The notes under the pieces were generated by a model, which did no database searches, was not told the origin of the DNA, and worked only from the letters and a program-made list of their open reading frames with translations. A program made the translations under genes and the position numbers. From DAOVQB01 sp023128935 (GTDB lineage Bacteria; Eisenbacteria; RBG-16-71-46; CAIMUX01; WJJG01), in assembly GCA_030628905.1 (NCBI GenBank), contig DAOVQB010000004.1, positions 1 to 59,900 on the forward strand: a stretch of DNA of 59,900 nucleotides, written 5' to 3'. Below, piece after piece: positions 33,126-41,700 of this stretch (position 1 is its first letter; every line of letters starts with the position of its first letter).

Positions 33126-33818
33126 TCAGTCCTTCCAAACCTTGAGGAAGAAGTGCTCTGCAATCACATTGGTGCCATTCACGACCAGCGTTCCGCCATC
33201 GGCCAGATCAAGCGTGTAGGTGCGAATGGGATCCGGATGGCGCGGTAGCTTGACGGTCAGGTTGAATTTCGTCAAGGAGTGCTGCCACCCGCGCTCGGCC
33301 AAGTATTGTCCCACAGTCTCGACGGAGAAGGCCGTCAGGCCGCCTTCCCACTGACCGTTCGTGTAGTGATTCCTGAACTGGATGATTGTATCGATGGGCG
33401 CCGAATTGAATCGGCCAAATAGGTACAATCGGCCCGTGGCACTCAGCCACGACAGCCATCGATCGAGGGGAGGGAAAGGATCCTCGAAGATGCTGAGTAT
33501 TCCCGCTCCCGTGACGACGTCATAGGGCTCTTCAGGCTCAAACTCAAGCGCGTCGGCCACGACAAAGCGGGCTGCGCCTCCCGTCCATCTCTCCCGCGCC
33601 AGGGCGATGAGCTCCGCGCTGAGATCGATGCCGGTCAGCTGGGCCTTCGGAAAGCAGTCGGCCAGCAGATGCATGAAGGCGCCCTCTGCGCATCCGATAT
33701 CCAAGCCTCTGCCGTCGAATTCCGGAAAATTCTCGCGAACCAGCGCCAGCATCTCCCGTTGATGCTGTTTGATAGCCCGGGTCCCGCGATAGGCGTCAAT
33801 CTGGGTGTTTTCCGCCAT
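33126..33818 (-). CDS. Class I SAM-dependent methyltransferase
   Basis: A 230-residue enzyme. Motif I is GRGLDIGCAEGAFMHLLADC (about 37-56), followed by LTGIDLSAELIALARERW (acidic residue binding the ribose), RFVVADALEFEP and PYDVVTGAGILSIFEDPFPP. The C-terminal half is rich in strands and ends FFLKVWKD. The ATG at 33818 overlaps the stop of the preceding methyltransferase gene (TGATG), so the pair is coupled. Probable N- or O-methylation of a sugar in the glycan; the substrate cannot be specified. Confidence 0.8.
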   Translation of the reverse strand: MAENTQIDAYRGTRAIKQHQREMLALVRENFPEFDGRGLDIGCAEGAFMHLLADCFPKAQLTGIDLSAELIALARERWTGGAARFVVADALEFEPEEPYDVVTGAGILSIFEDPFPPLDRWLSWLSATGRLYLFGRFNSAPIDTIIQFRNHYTNGQWEGGLTAFSVETVGQYLAERGWQHSLTKFNLTVKLPRHPDPIRTYTLDLADGGTLVVNGTNVIAEHFFLKVWKD

Positions 33819-34735
33819 CAGCTACATCCCCTTTCATCATCATGAGATTGCTTCCCACACGTCTTGCAGCAAGACCGTTCGCCGACAATCGAAGATCCAG
33901 AAGCCGCCGAAAGAAAGGCATAGATAGTGAACTTGTCCGTGGTTTCGTACAGCTGCTGCGTCTCGATGATCTCTAGTCCCGCTTGGCGGACGAGACAGCG
34001 TACGGACCGAGGTGTGAACACAAAGTGATGGTCGATGTAGAACTCCTCGCGATCAATGGGCCCTCCGGCGGCCAAGGCACGATCGCCGTCCGGCAACTCC
34101 ATATAGATAAGTCCCCCTTCCTTCAGGCAAGATAACGCGCGCCGCAACATGGCGACCGGATCCCGCACGTGTTCGATCACTTTGTTGAGGGTTACAAGAT
34201 GATACCGGCGACTGGGTGTGAACCTGTCGAACTCACACGTGTACGCCCGGTCGACACCCGCGAGTTCCATGGCCAGGGCCACGGATGCCTTCCCCGGATC
34301 AAGCAACTCACAGTAGAAGCCCCGTCGCTTGAGTTGCGCGGGGAAGACGCACAGACCGCTACCTACATCCAGCACGCTCGTGTCCGCGGGACGAGACTCC
34401 CTGCGGGCCAGGAAATCGATGATCCGCTGTACGCGCTGCTTGTTGGTCGATTCGCCGGACGGCAGGCTCATGATTCGCTCGAATTTGGCCCGCAGACCAT
34501 CGCCGTATGTGATGTCATAGTAGTCGGAGTCGTACATCCCTTCGGGAAGCATGTCGTGCCGGTTCATGTAGACACCACAGGCACGGCATCGCAGGATGTC
34601 GCGGACGTAGTCCGCAGGCGGGATGCGGAAGTCCGTTTCACCTGCCGGACGCCTGTCGACGCGGGCAACGAGTTCGACCGCCTCGGCACCGCAGAGTTGG
34701 CAGAATCCCCAGGTATCAGGCTCAGGTTCTTTCAT
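33818..34735 (-). CDS. Zinc-ribbon methyltransferase (sugar C-methyltransferase-like)
   Basis: A 305-residue protein starting at the ATG at 34735. It opens with a cysteine motif (GFCQLCGAEAVELVAR, then DILRCRACGVYMNRHDML), a zinc ribbon typical of sugar-modifying methyltransferases. The SAM domain follows: SVLDVGSGLCVFPAQLKRRG, DRAYTCEFDRFTPSRRYHLV and TLNKVIEHVRDPVAMLRRAL. The tail carries further cysteines (CCKTCGKQSHD). The start overlaps the end of the 114-residue gene by 14 bases; an open extension to 34930 has no motifs. It may act on the keto sugar or on a lipid-linked intermediate. Confidence 0.78.
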   Translation of the reverse strand: MKEPEPDTWGFCQLCGAEAVELVARVDRRPAGETDFRIPPADYVRDILRCRACGVYMNRHDMLPEGMYDSDYYDITYGDGLRAKFERIMSLPSGESTNKQRVQRIIDFLARRESRPADTSVLDVGSGLCVFPAQLKRRGFYCELLDPGKASVALAMELAGVDRAYTCEFDRFTPSRRYHLVTLNKVIEHVRDPVAMLRRALSCLKEGGLIYMELPDGDRALAAGGPIDREEFYIDHHFVFTPRSVRCLVRQAGLEIIETQQLYETTDKFTIYAFLSAASGSSIVGERSCCKTCGKQSHDDERGCS

Positions 34736-35066
34736 CCAACCACTCGATGACCTGTTGCTGGTCTGTTCGTACGTACTTTTCGAAGTCATCCATTCTGGCG
34801 CGGTCGACCACCATGACGTAGTAGCGGCCGTGCGCGTTGCGTACCAAGGCGGTCTTGAAGCCCTGGGCGAGCAGCCGTCCGTTGACGGACGGCGTGGCGT
34901 AGAATCCCCAGCTCTTCGCCGCAAAGTCATGCTCTTTTCCGTCGCGTGTCACGAAGGTGACTTGCTCGTCTGGAACAAGCTCAATTTTGCCGCAGTCCTT
35001 GATCTCAATCTGACCGTTCCGGCCCACATGAAATGTCCGCGGCGGTTGCTCGGGCTTGAATATCAT
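34722..35066 (-). CDS. Small protein coupled to WbpG-type amidotransferase
   Basis: A 114-residue protein from the ATG at 35066, which overlaps the stop of the amidotransferase by four bases (ATGA). It begins MIFKPEQPPRTFHVGRNGQI with a strand-rich N-terminus, and the middle has KSWGFYATPSVNGRLLAQGF then KTALVRNAHGRYYVMVVDRA, ending in a helical WLDERT. I recall similar small proteins beside N-acetyl sugar amidotransferases, but no function is assigned. The tight coupling suggests a partner, perhaps stabilising or carrying substrate for the amidotransferase. Confidence 0.7.
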   Translation of the reverse strand: MIFKPEQPPRTFHVGRNGQIEIKDCGKIELVPDEQVTFVTRDGKEHDFAAKSWGFYATPSVNGRLLAQGFKTALVRNAHGRYYVMVVDRARMDDFEKYVRTDQQQVIEWLDERT

Positions 35067-36181
35067 GTCCACTCCCAGTCGGGGATGATGAAGTCCGGAA
35101 TCGTCCAGGTTCCGTTCCGCTTCTCCCAAATATCTCGGTTGCGAAATCCTTGGATACTCTCGAAGAAGTGCTCGACGCCTATCCCCATGAACCGGCAGCA
35201 CTTCTCGATATCCTCGTGCGGGGTTTGGTCTCCCCGCTTGCGAACGATGGACAGCGCTTCATCCCGTGTCACCCGGCCGTTGCGAATCTCCACGGACAGG
35301 TTGTCAAAAAGGCGCGTGAAGCCGAACTTGTACCACTTCAGGTAGTGATGCACGGAGATGAAATCGTCATCGATGTCCGCGTAGTTCCAGTAACCGACGC
35401 GAGCACCCGCCGTCCTCGCTTCAAACCCGTGCTCTTGCGCAACGCGTCGGGTCGTTTCGGGATCCCACTCGAAGTAGTATCCCAGGAATACGGCCAACAC
35501 GCCGGAGCTCTCTGACTCCTCGTCCGACGGCCCAAAGTACGCCGTCAGATCTTTGCGCCCCAACTCGTCGGACACCCAGTCCTCCGCAGTCGTCCCGTGC
35601 GTGACGCCGTACTTCGCCACCCAAGCCCTGTCGAGCGCAAATCCCTTCCGTTCATCGTAATCCCCCCCGTACTCAAAGGCCGAGTTCTCGCCCCAAATCA
35701 CGAGTGGAACCTTGAACCGAACGGCGATGCCAAGAGGGATGTTGAAGAGCGCCATGTGCATGGGCAAAGCTGTTGTACCGAACTTGGTCAGCGCCCTGTA
35801 CATAAAGATCTTCTCGACGCGAGGGTTGATCTGATAGTCAATGTGATCAACACCGAGATCCACAAGGTTGTCCAGGTTGCGTTGACCTATGGCTGTTCTG
35901 CCCGGGGTTCTCCACGTCACGGCCAACGGGTGCAGTCCATACTCGAGGCACTTGACGACCTGCCACGTACTGTCCTTGCCACCGCTGACGGGGACCACGC
36001 AGTCGTAGCCTGCCGTCGGGCGCTTCGCACGTTCCACGACGGCCCGAAAGGCCTCTTCGCGGGCGACCCAGTCGATCAGGGGCTTCGTTGCATGTGCCCG
36101 GCAGGCGTTGCACACCCCTTCGCCATCCAGGACGAGGTTGGGCCGGGTATCGGGGAGAATGCACCGGGTGCAGTACTTCAT
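35063..36181 (-). CDS. N-acetyl sugar amidotransferase (WbpG/PseA family)
   Basis: A 372-residue enzyme. It opens with MKYCTRCILPDTRPNLVLDG and GVCNACRAHATKP (zinc cysteines), then the ATP pyrophosphatase loop YDCVVPVSGGKDSTWQVVKC (about 59-78). It also has LVIWGENSAFEYGGDYDERK and GYWNYADIDDDFISVHHYLK. WbpG/PseA enzymes convert an N-acetyl group to an acetamidino group with ammonia from a glutaminase partner. The usual HisH/HisF-like partners are not present in this window. The ATG at 36181 follows AGGAGG located inside the tail of the asnB remnant, whose stop it overlaps (ATGA). Confidence 0.88.
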   Translation of the reverse strand: MKYCTRCILPDTRPNLVLDGEGVCNACRAHATKPLIDWVAREEAFRAVVERAKRPTAGYDCVVPVSGGKDSTWQVVKCLEYGLHPLAVTWRTPGRTAIGQRNLDNLVDLGVDHIDYQINPRVEKIFMYRALTKFGTTALPMHMALFNIPLGIAVRFKVPLVIWGENSAFEYGGDYDERKGFALDRAWVAKYGVTHGTTAEDWVSDELGRKDLTAYFGPSDEESESSGVLAVFLGYYFEWDPETTRRVAQEHGFEARTAGARVGYWNYADIDDDFISVHHYLKWYKFGFTRLFDNLSVEIRNGRVTRDEALSIVRKRGDQTPHEDIEKCCRFMGIGVEHFFESIQGFRNRDIWEKRNGTWTIPDFIIPDWEWT

Positions 36182-36450
36182 GGGGCAACCTCCTCAAGAA
36201 ATATCCTGCTGTTGAGGAAGTAGAAAAGGAACTTGCTCTCGCTGTTCGGCAACTCATCCTTGTCCACCAGGGTATCGATACGATCGCGCCATGCGAGCTC
36301 ATATATCGGCGCCTCATCGACCAAGTAGGCTCGCACGTCCGATGCTTGACGTCAAGGAAAGAGAGAACCGATGCATTGAAGCCCGCTTTCCTGCGATTGC
36401 GCACAACAGCGGCTGGTGCGACGTTCGCAATGAGTGATATCCGGGCGCGC
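36178..36450 (-). pseudogene. Frameshifted asnB C-terminal remnant
   Basis: The minus strand first reads ANVAPAAVVRNRRKAGFNAS then VLSFLDVKHR, and after a frame change near 36338 continues as AYLVDEAPIYELAWRDRIDT, DKDELPNSESKFLFYFLNSR and IFLEEVAP with a TGA that overlaps the WbpG start. The same stretch occurs at the end of the intact AsnB at 25401-27233 (NRRKVGFNAPIHAFLD ... LPNSESKFLF). Only about 90 codons of a 600-codon gene remain. It shows that an asnB-type gene was once translated into the amidotransferase. Confidence 0.75.
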
Positions 36451-36533
36451 GAGGCCAGTAGCAGCGCGCCGCACCATTTCGAGAGCGCAATCCACCTCCC
36501 GGACCCCCGGGCCACACCCAGAACCCAGATGCA

Positions 36534-38435
36534 TCAGGGGCGTGTTTCTGCCAGCTCCCTCAGGTGCGCCGGGCGGTAGCTCTCGTGGAGTTGCTCGCCG
36601 GTTGCATGCGCCAAACCGTACTCGGCAATTGCCTGCGTGAGCTCTGGAAGGACAGCCTGGATGACCGCTTCCCCTCGCCTGATCGTCTTGGTCTCGAACC
36701 GGTCCAGGATCTGTTCCACGCTGCTCCCATCCCCCTGCGGATGGATATTGAAGCAGTACTTCCGGTCGTTCTTGTAGAGCAAGACAAACCGCTCGTTCCA
36801 GCTGTCACTGCTCAACGTGATTCCAGTCGTGTATGGCTTTTCACCGGGATCAAAGACTGACCGGGCACGCGGGTGCGCGCGGTGCTGTGCACCGAAGTAC
36901 TGGAGAAGAGTCTGCGTGAGGTCAATTGTCTCGAAGTTGCGTTCATCGACCCCGGTGATACCATCACCCACGATGAAGAGCGGAACGCGTTGAACTTCCT
37001 CGTTTGGATGGTAGCCGTACCACAGCCGGCCCTGCGACTCCATGGAACCGTGATCGGCGGTGAATAGGAAGATGGTGTTCTCCAGCAGGCCCGCCTGCGC
37101 TGCTCTGGCGATGAAGTCGGCGATCTTGCGCTCAGTAGCCGCGGCTGTCATATCAGCCATCGTGCGAAGCTGCTCGATGTACCATTCGTCTTCTGGCTCG
37201 TAGCGATACTCATTGCCGTGCGCGCGGGCGAGTATGCCTTGCCCGGCTCCGTCATTTGAAACCTCTTCCCACGCCTTCGGCAGGTCGGTATGACCAGCAC
37301 CCCAGGAAGTGTGAAATATGACGAATGATTTCTGTGGGGCAAGCTGCCGCATGCGCGCCAGTTCCGGGAGGAGCAGTTCGGTAAGGTGATTGCTATACTG
37401 CTGCCTGCCGAATGGCAACAGGCTGCCAAAGACAAAATGCCTGGTGTCGGAACGCAGGCGCGTTCCATTCATACCAAGGAAGATCGTGTTGTATTCCAGT
37501 CCCAGGCCATCCAGCAGACCTAGCTGGAGTGCCGCAAAGTAGATGGATCGGAAACCGCGATAGGCCGAGATCCCTTTGGTCTCAGGCATGCCATTGCGGT
37601 GGAAGAAGAACCCGCGCGTTTTCACTCCCTGCCGTTGCAGCAATCTCAGCAGGTTTTCCTCACCAGCGTGACCGGAGCGCCCACGGTAGAGCACTTCAAA
37701 GAAGGCCGATGTCCAGACCGAGTTGCTGCGCATATTGGTGAAGAGGCGTCCCTGATCAAACACCGCATCGCCTGGTTTGGCGCTGGCCCGGTGGTTGAAC
37801 GGTTTCATGTGCTGGGCGGGCCATCCATCCAGCACAACCAGCACGGCGTGCTTGGGCGGTGTCTGCGATGCGTCTGCCGTCATTCGCGGCCCGAGCCAAT
37901 TCAGCGCCACCAGCACCGCAAACAGCGCGCACGCGCATGGGGCGAGCACCAAGGAGAGCTTCACGCAGCTGCGCTCGATGCCCTCTCTGTCGGTCGCCCG
38001 TGTAATTATGCGCCAGATGCTGACAAAGAGTAGAATCCAGAGCAGCCCCCAGAGGATCTCCGGGTGGTTGGCCGGGGTAAAACCGGGGAGTCGCGGCGAC
38101 AACCAGCCCTTGAGGGCCGCGACTAGGTCGAGTTTCTGGCCCAAGCCGCTGAGCAAGAAGAATAGGAATGCTGAACCGGCCAATGTCGCCAGAAGGCGGC
38201 CTGCAATGGAAACCGCGTGGGTGCGCATCCGCGGCCGGAGCAACATGAGCCCGACCAAGACGATGCCCAGGAGCAGTGTCATCCCCAGTGCCAGGGCCAC
38301 CGCAACCACGAGCATGCTGGCCGGGTCGCTGAGGAAGAAAAGCGGGTCCCCGGCCAGCTCGAAGGCGCAGAAAACCAGGATGATCGCGTTTGAGAGCAAG
38401 AGGCACGGCAGAACGATCCATCTTTTCTTGTGCAC
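36534..38435 (-). CDS. Membrane-anchored sulfatase/alkaline-phosphatase-fold protein
   Basis: About 633 residues from a GTG at 38435 with AGGGG upstream (open frame extends to 38513). The N-terminal third has four or five predicted membrane helices (WIVLPCLLLSNAIILVFCAF, VAVALALGMTLLLGIVLVGL, LLATLAGSAFLFFLLSGLGQ, WGLLWILLFVSIWRIIT, and one near VLAPCACALFAVLVALNWLG). The catalytic domain has HAVLVVLDGWPAQHMKPFNH, FFEVLYRGRSGHAGEENLLR and IFLFTADHGSMESQGRLWYG, the DHG metal motif of sulfatase/phosphoethanolamine transferase relatives. The layout resembles LtaS-type or OpgB-like transferases. Glycan decoration is likely. Confidence 0.75.
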   Translation of the reverse strand: MHKKRWIVLPCLLLSNAIILVFCAFELAGDPLFFLSDPASMLVVAVALALGMTLLLGIVLVGLMLLRPRMRTHAVSIAGRLLATLAGSAFLFFLLSGLGQKLDLVAALKGWLSPRLPGFTPANHPEILWGLLWILLFVSIWRIITRATDREGIERSCVKLSLVLAPCACALFAVLVALNWLGPRMTADASQTPPKHAVLVVLDGWPAQHMKPFNHRASAKPGDAVFDQGRLFTNMRSNSVWTSAFFEVLYRGRSGHAGEENLLRLLQRQGVKTRGFFFHRNGMPETKGISAYRGFRSIYFAALQLGLLDGLGLEYNTIFLGMNGTRLRSDTRHFVFGSLLPFGRQQYSNHLTELLLPELARMRQLAPQKSFVIFHTSWGAGHTDLPKAWEEVSNDGAGQGILARAHGNEYRYEPEDEWYIEQLRTMADMTAAATERKIADFIARAAQAGLLENTIFLFTADHGSMESQGRLWYGYHPNEEVQRVPLFIVGDGITGVDERNFETIDLTQTLLQYFGAQHRAHPRARSVFDPGEKPYTTGITLSSDSWNERFVLLYKNDRKYCFNIHPQGDGSSVEQILDRFETKTIRRGEAVIQAVLPELTQAIAEYGLAHATGEQLHESYRPAHLRELAETRP

Positions 38436-38697
38436 GGCGGGATTCCCCTGGCGAGTGATGTCTGCGCGCCGCGTCAGCCTTTCCCATGCGGTGACACAGA
38501 TCCGGCTGCGCACCGCTCACGGCGTCGGCCGGCGGCAGTATCGGGCGCCCGTAGCGGGAGGGTCAAGGTCGGTTTTGCCCTGGGCCCTGGGCATGCATCC
38601 ACACGCCTCCACGAGGATGCCTTAGTGCAGAGGCTGTGCGGATGCAGGTATGGGTCCGGCGATCGCTTGGTGGATTCTGGCATGGTCCGGCGCCCGC

Positions 38698-38727
38698 TTG
38701 GGCGTCCTGACCGCATTGTGCTAGAAT
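38698..38727 (+). promoter_or_regulatory. Promoter of sensor kinase gene
   Basis: TTGGGC (38698-38703), an 18-base spacer and TAGAAT (38722-38727), followed 12 bases later by AGAAGG and the ATG at 38750. Plausible vegetative promoter; the short leader supports the assigned start. Confidence 0.5.
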
Positions 38728-38749
38728 TCAGTGTAAAGGGTAGAAGGCG

Positions 38750-41700
38750 ATGCCGGATCTGTGCGGTGTTCCCATCTTCGGGGCCGCGGTGTCACTATAC
38801 TGTAGCGAACAGGTTCGCAAGAGAACCGGCCCACTCGAGAGGACGAACTCAGTAGCAGATATGTTGAGAGCAAACCCGCCTGGAACCCCATTGGATTCGC
38901 GATTGCCTCTGACCGGCACTCTGACCGGCACTCTGACCTGCACTCTGGTCAGCCTTCTGATCATCGGCTTGGCGTTCTCTCTGGTTCTCTTGGCCGTCCA
39001 CCTGGAATCCTCTGCCTGCTCCCCAGCGATGGCAGCCGATCGAGATCCTGCGGTTGGCGGAGCCAGCGATTCATTGCTCCTCGACTTCGAGGACGGCGAC
39101 CTGACCGGCTGGCGGCCCAGACCGGGGGATGAGCCGTACATCCATTTCGCCATTGAGGGCGAGAGGGCCCTGCAGGGTCGGCGATCCCTCTACTGTCGTG
39201 TGAGGAAGTGGGACGATACAGTCTCGGCAAATGAGCAGGTGGTTCTGCGCTACGACCTGCCTGGGCCGCTCTTGCTCGACGCATCCACGGAGGTCAGTTG
39301 GTCTTGGTGGATCGGGGATCGCCTGGAGAATGACGGCGTGGGCATCCGCTTGGTCTTCAGCTCCCCGGCGGGCGCAAGAGTATTCCGCCTCGAGTGTGCC
39401 AGCCACAGCAATCGGGAACGTGGGAAGTGGCCGTATGATGACCCCTCTGGGCGGATCTGTCAGCACCGGCTGAACCTGCAGGCTGTTGTGCGTGAGCGCA
39501 TATCGAATGGAGCCGCTTTCCCCTCCCTGCCATGGTATCTGACGAGCCTGGAGTTCTATTTCTGGTTCCCGCAGGATCAGACGGCCTACTTTGATGAAAT
39601 CCGCATCGGCCCCCCAAGGTCCTTGGGAGGAGTGTCCGCCGCGGCCCCACGCTCAACCTCGATTACTCCTCCAGAGACCAGCATGCTGTTGGCTGATCTC
39701 AACAGCGACAACCGGCTGGATAGGATTGTCGGCTTGAAAGGCAAGCCCCCACTGGTGTGGCTGGGAGCGGGGCATATAGATGAGCTGCAGGTGGATGCGA
39801 GTCAGGTGGGATTAGGTTCCGCCGTATCGTTGGTTCATCCGATCGCTTCCGACTTGGACGGCGACGGCATCCTCGATCTACTCGGCTTCTGCAATGACAA
39901 CCTGAAGATCTTCGAGGGACTGGGGGCGGCTCACTTCCGCGAGGTTTCCTCCGCCTTCCCCAGAGATCTAGGCACGAACCGTCCGGCTGGTCTCTTGGCT
40001 GTCGATCTGCTCCCGGGTCCCAAGCCGCAGCTTCTCATCTGTCGGTACAATGGCCTTCAGGATGACTCCATCTATATCCCCACTGGAAGGACTGCGTGTT
40101 TCCACGCCCAGTCATTTCCTTGCCTCGGAGATCATCAGGAGCGCCTCGGATACAGAAGCGCGATCATTGCTGCGGATGTGGACAACGATCATGACCAGGA
40201 CCTGTTCTGCACAAACTCGGACCTCTTTCTTCAGGAGGAATCCGGCCTGGTCTGTGCAACATGCGCCTGGCTGCCGCAAGTCGGTACGCATCAGTCGGGT
40301 GCTGTATTCGGCGACATCGACAACGATGGGGACCTGGATCTCTTCATCACCGTTGACATCAAGCACCATGTAGGAGAGCCTGGTATCACCCATGGCCACA
40401 GCCTCCTGTACCGCAATGACGGAGAGCGATTTGTCGATGTGAGCCATTGGGTGGAGACCGAGCCCTCCGGGAACGCTGATGATCCGATCTTTGCCGACTT
40501 CGACTTGGACGGGGATCTGGACCTCTTCTTCACTCAAGAGCGGTGGCGCCCGACCGAGCGCCTTCCCAATATCTATTTGGAGAATGATGGCACGGGGCGA
40601 TTCCGTCCGGGGAATCCGGGTGCCTGGATCATGCGAACACCTTCTGCCGAGGATGTGTGGTGCTTCGATGCGGATGACGATGGCGATCCCGACCTCCTCT
40701 TCAAGTGCCCGGGGAGCGGACGTTATGAATGTGCAATCAATAACATCACAGGACGAAGGGCCATCAAGGTGCGGGTACTTGATCAGCGTGGAGCCCCTCA
40801 TGCCTCGGGGGCGGAGCTGATCCTGCGGGCACGGCCGAATGCATCGAAGGCACTGGGGAATGATATCGTAGGATATCGCCAAACGGGTGCGGGAGCGCTC
40901 CTCTCTGGTTGGAGCGAAGCCATCTTCGGCGTGGGCCAGTCAGAGGGGCCGTTTGATCTGACGGTGATCTTTCCCTCCCGTCCCGAGTCACCGTTGATTC
41001 TACGAGGCCTACGGCCCGGTGAGTCTTTGGTTGTTGTGGAACCTATGAACGCGGGCCCTTTTGGCAGCCTGCTTGCCGGGACGCGGATCCAGCTACGGCG
41101 CGCAACATCCGCTCTGGCTTCTGCGGGCTCGGCACTCATTTTTCCCGGGGCTGTTCTCTGTGGATTGTTGATGGGGTGCGTACTCTACGGCTTCCGCCGC
41201 AGTGTGCGCATTCTGAGGATGGAGGGCAAGCGTGCTCAGGGGCTACTGGGCACGGCCGCCTGCCGCCCGGGTCCCGCCCCCATCCCGGGTGGTATGGGGG
41301 GGTGGTTTGGCCCGCGCTTACGCAAAGTCGCGCTCCTCGTGGCTGTGATCATGTTCGGGCTCATAGTAATTGGCGCGCAGATGTGGCCCGCCTACCCGAA
41401 GGCGGTTACCAGCGGGTGGATGGCTCTGCTGGGGCTGTGCCTAGGGATTGCTCTAGGTATGGAGTTCTCCCACCTGGACTCCACGCGGCGCAGGGCGCTG
41501 CGCATGCCCCATTTGGACTCGGACACAGTCCGGATACAGCTCTTGGATGCAATCGACGGGTTTTCCCATGCCAGCTGGCTCAAATACCTCGCCGGGGTTG
41601 CGTCGCTCTCTCGTAGCCTTGCTGAAGGAGCGGATCCGCAGCACATTTGTCCCCGTTTGGAGAAAAGGCTTGAATCCTATGACGGCGCAATCCTGCCTCA

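Noticed and set aside
38640..38700. Sigma-54 promoter before the sensor kinase
   Set aside because: TGGCATGG has GG but no GC at the right distance; a sigma-70-type pair fits better.
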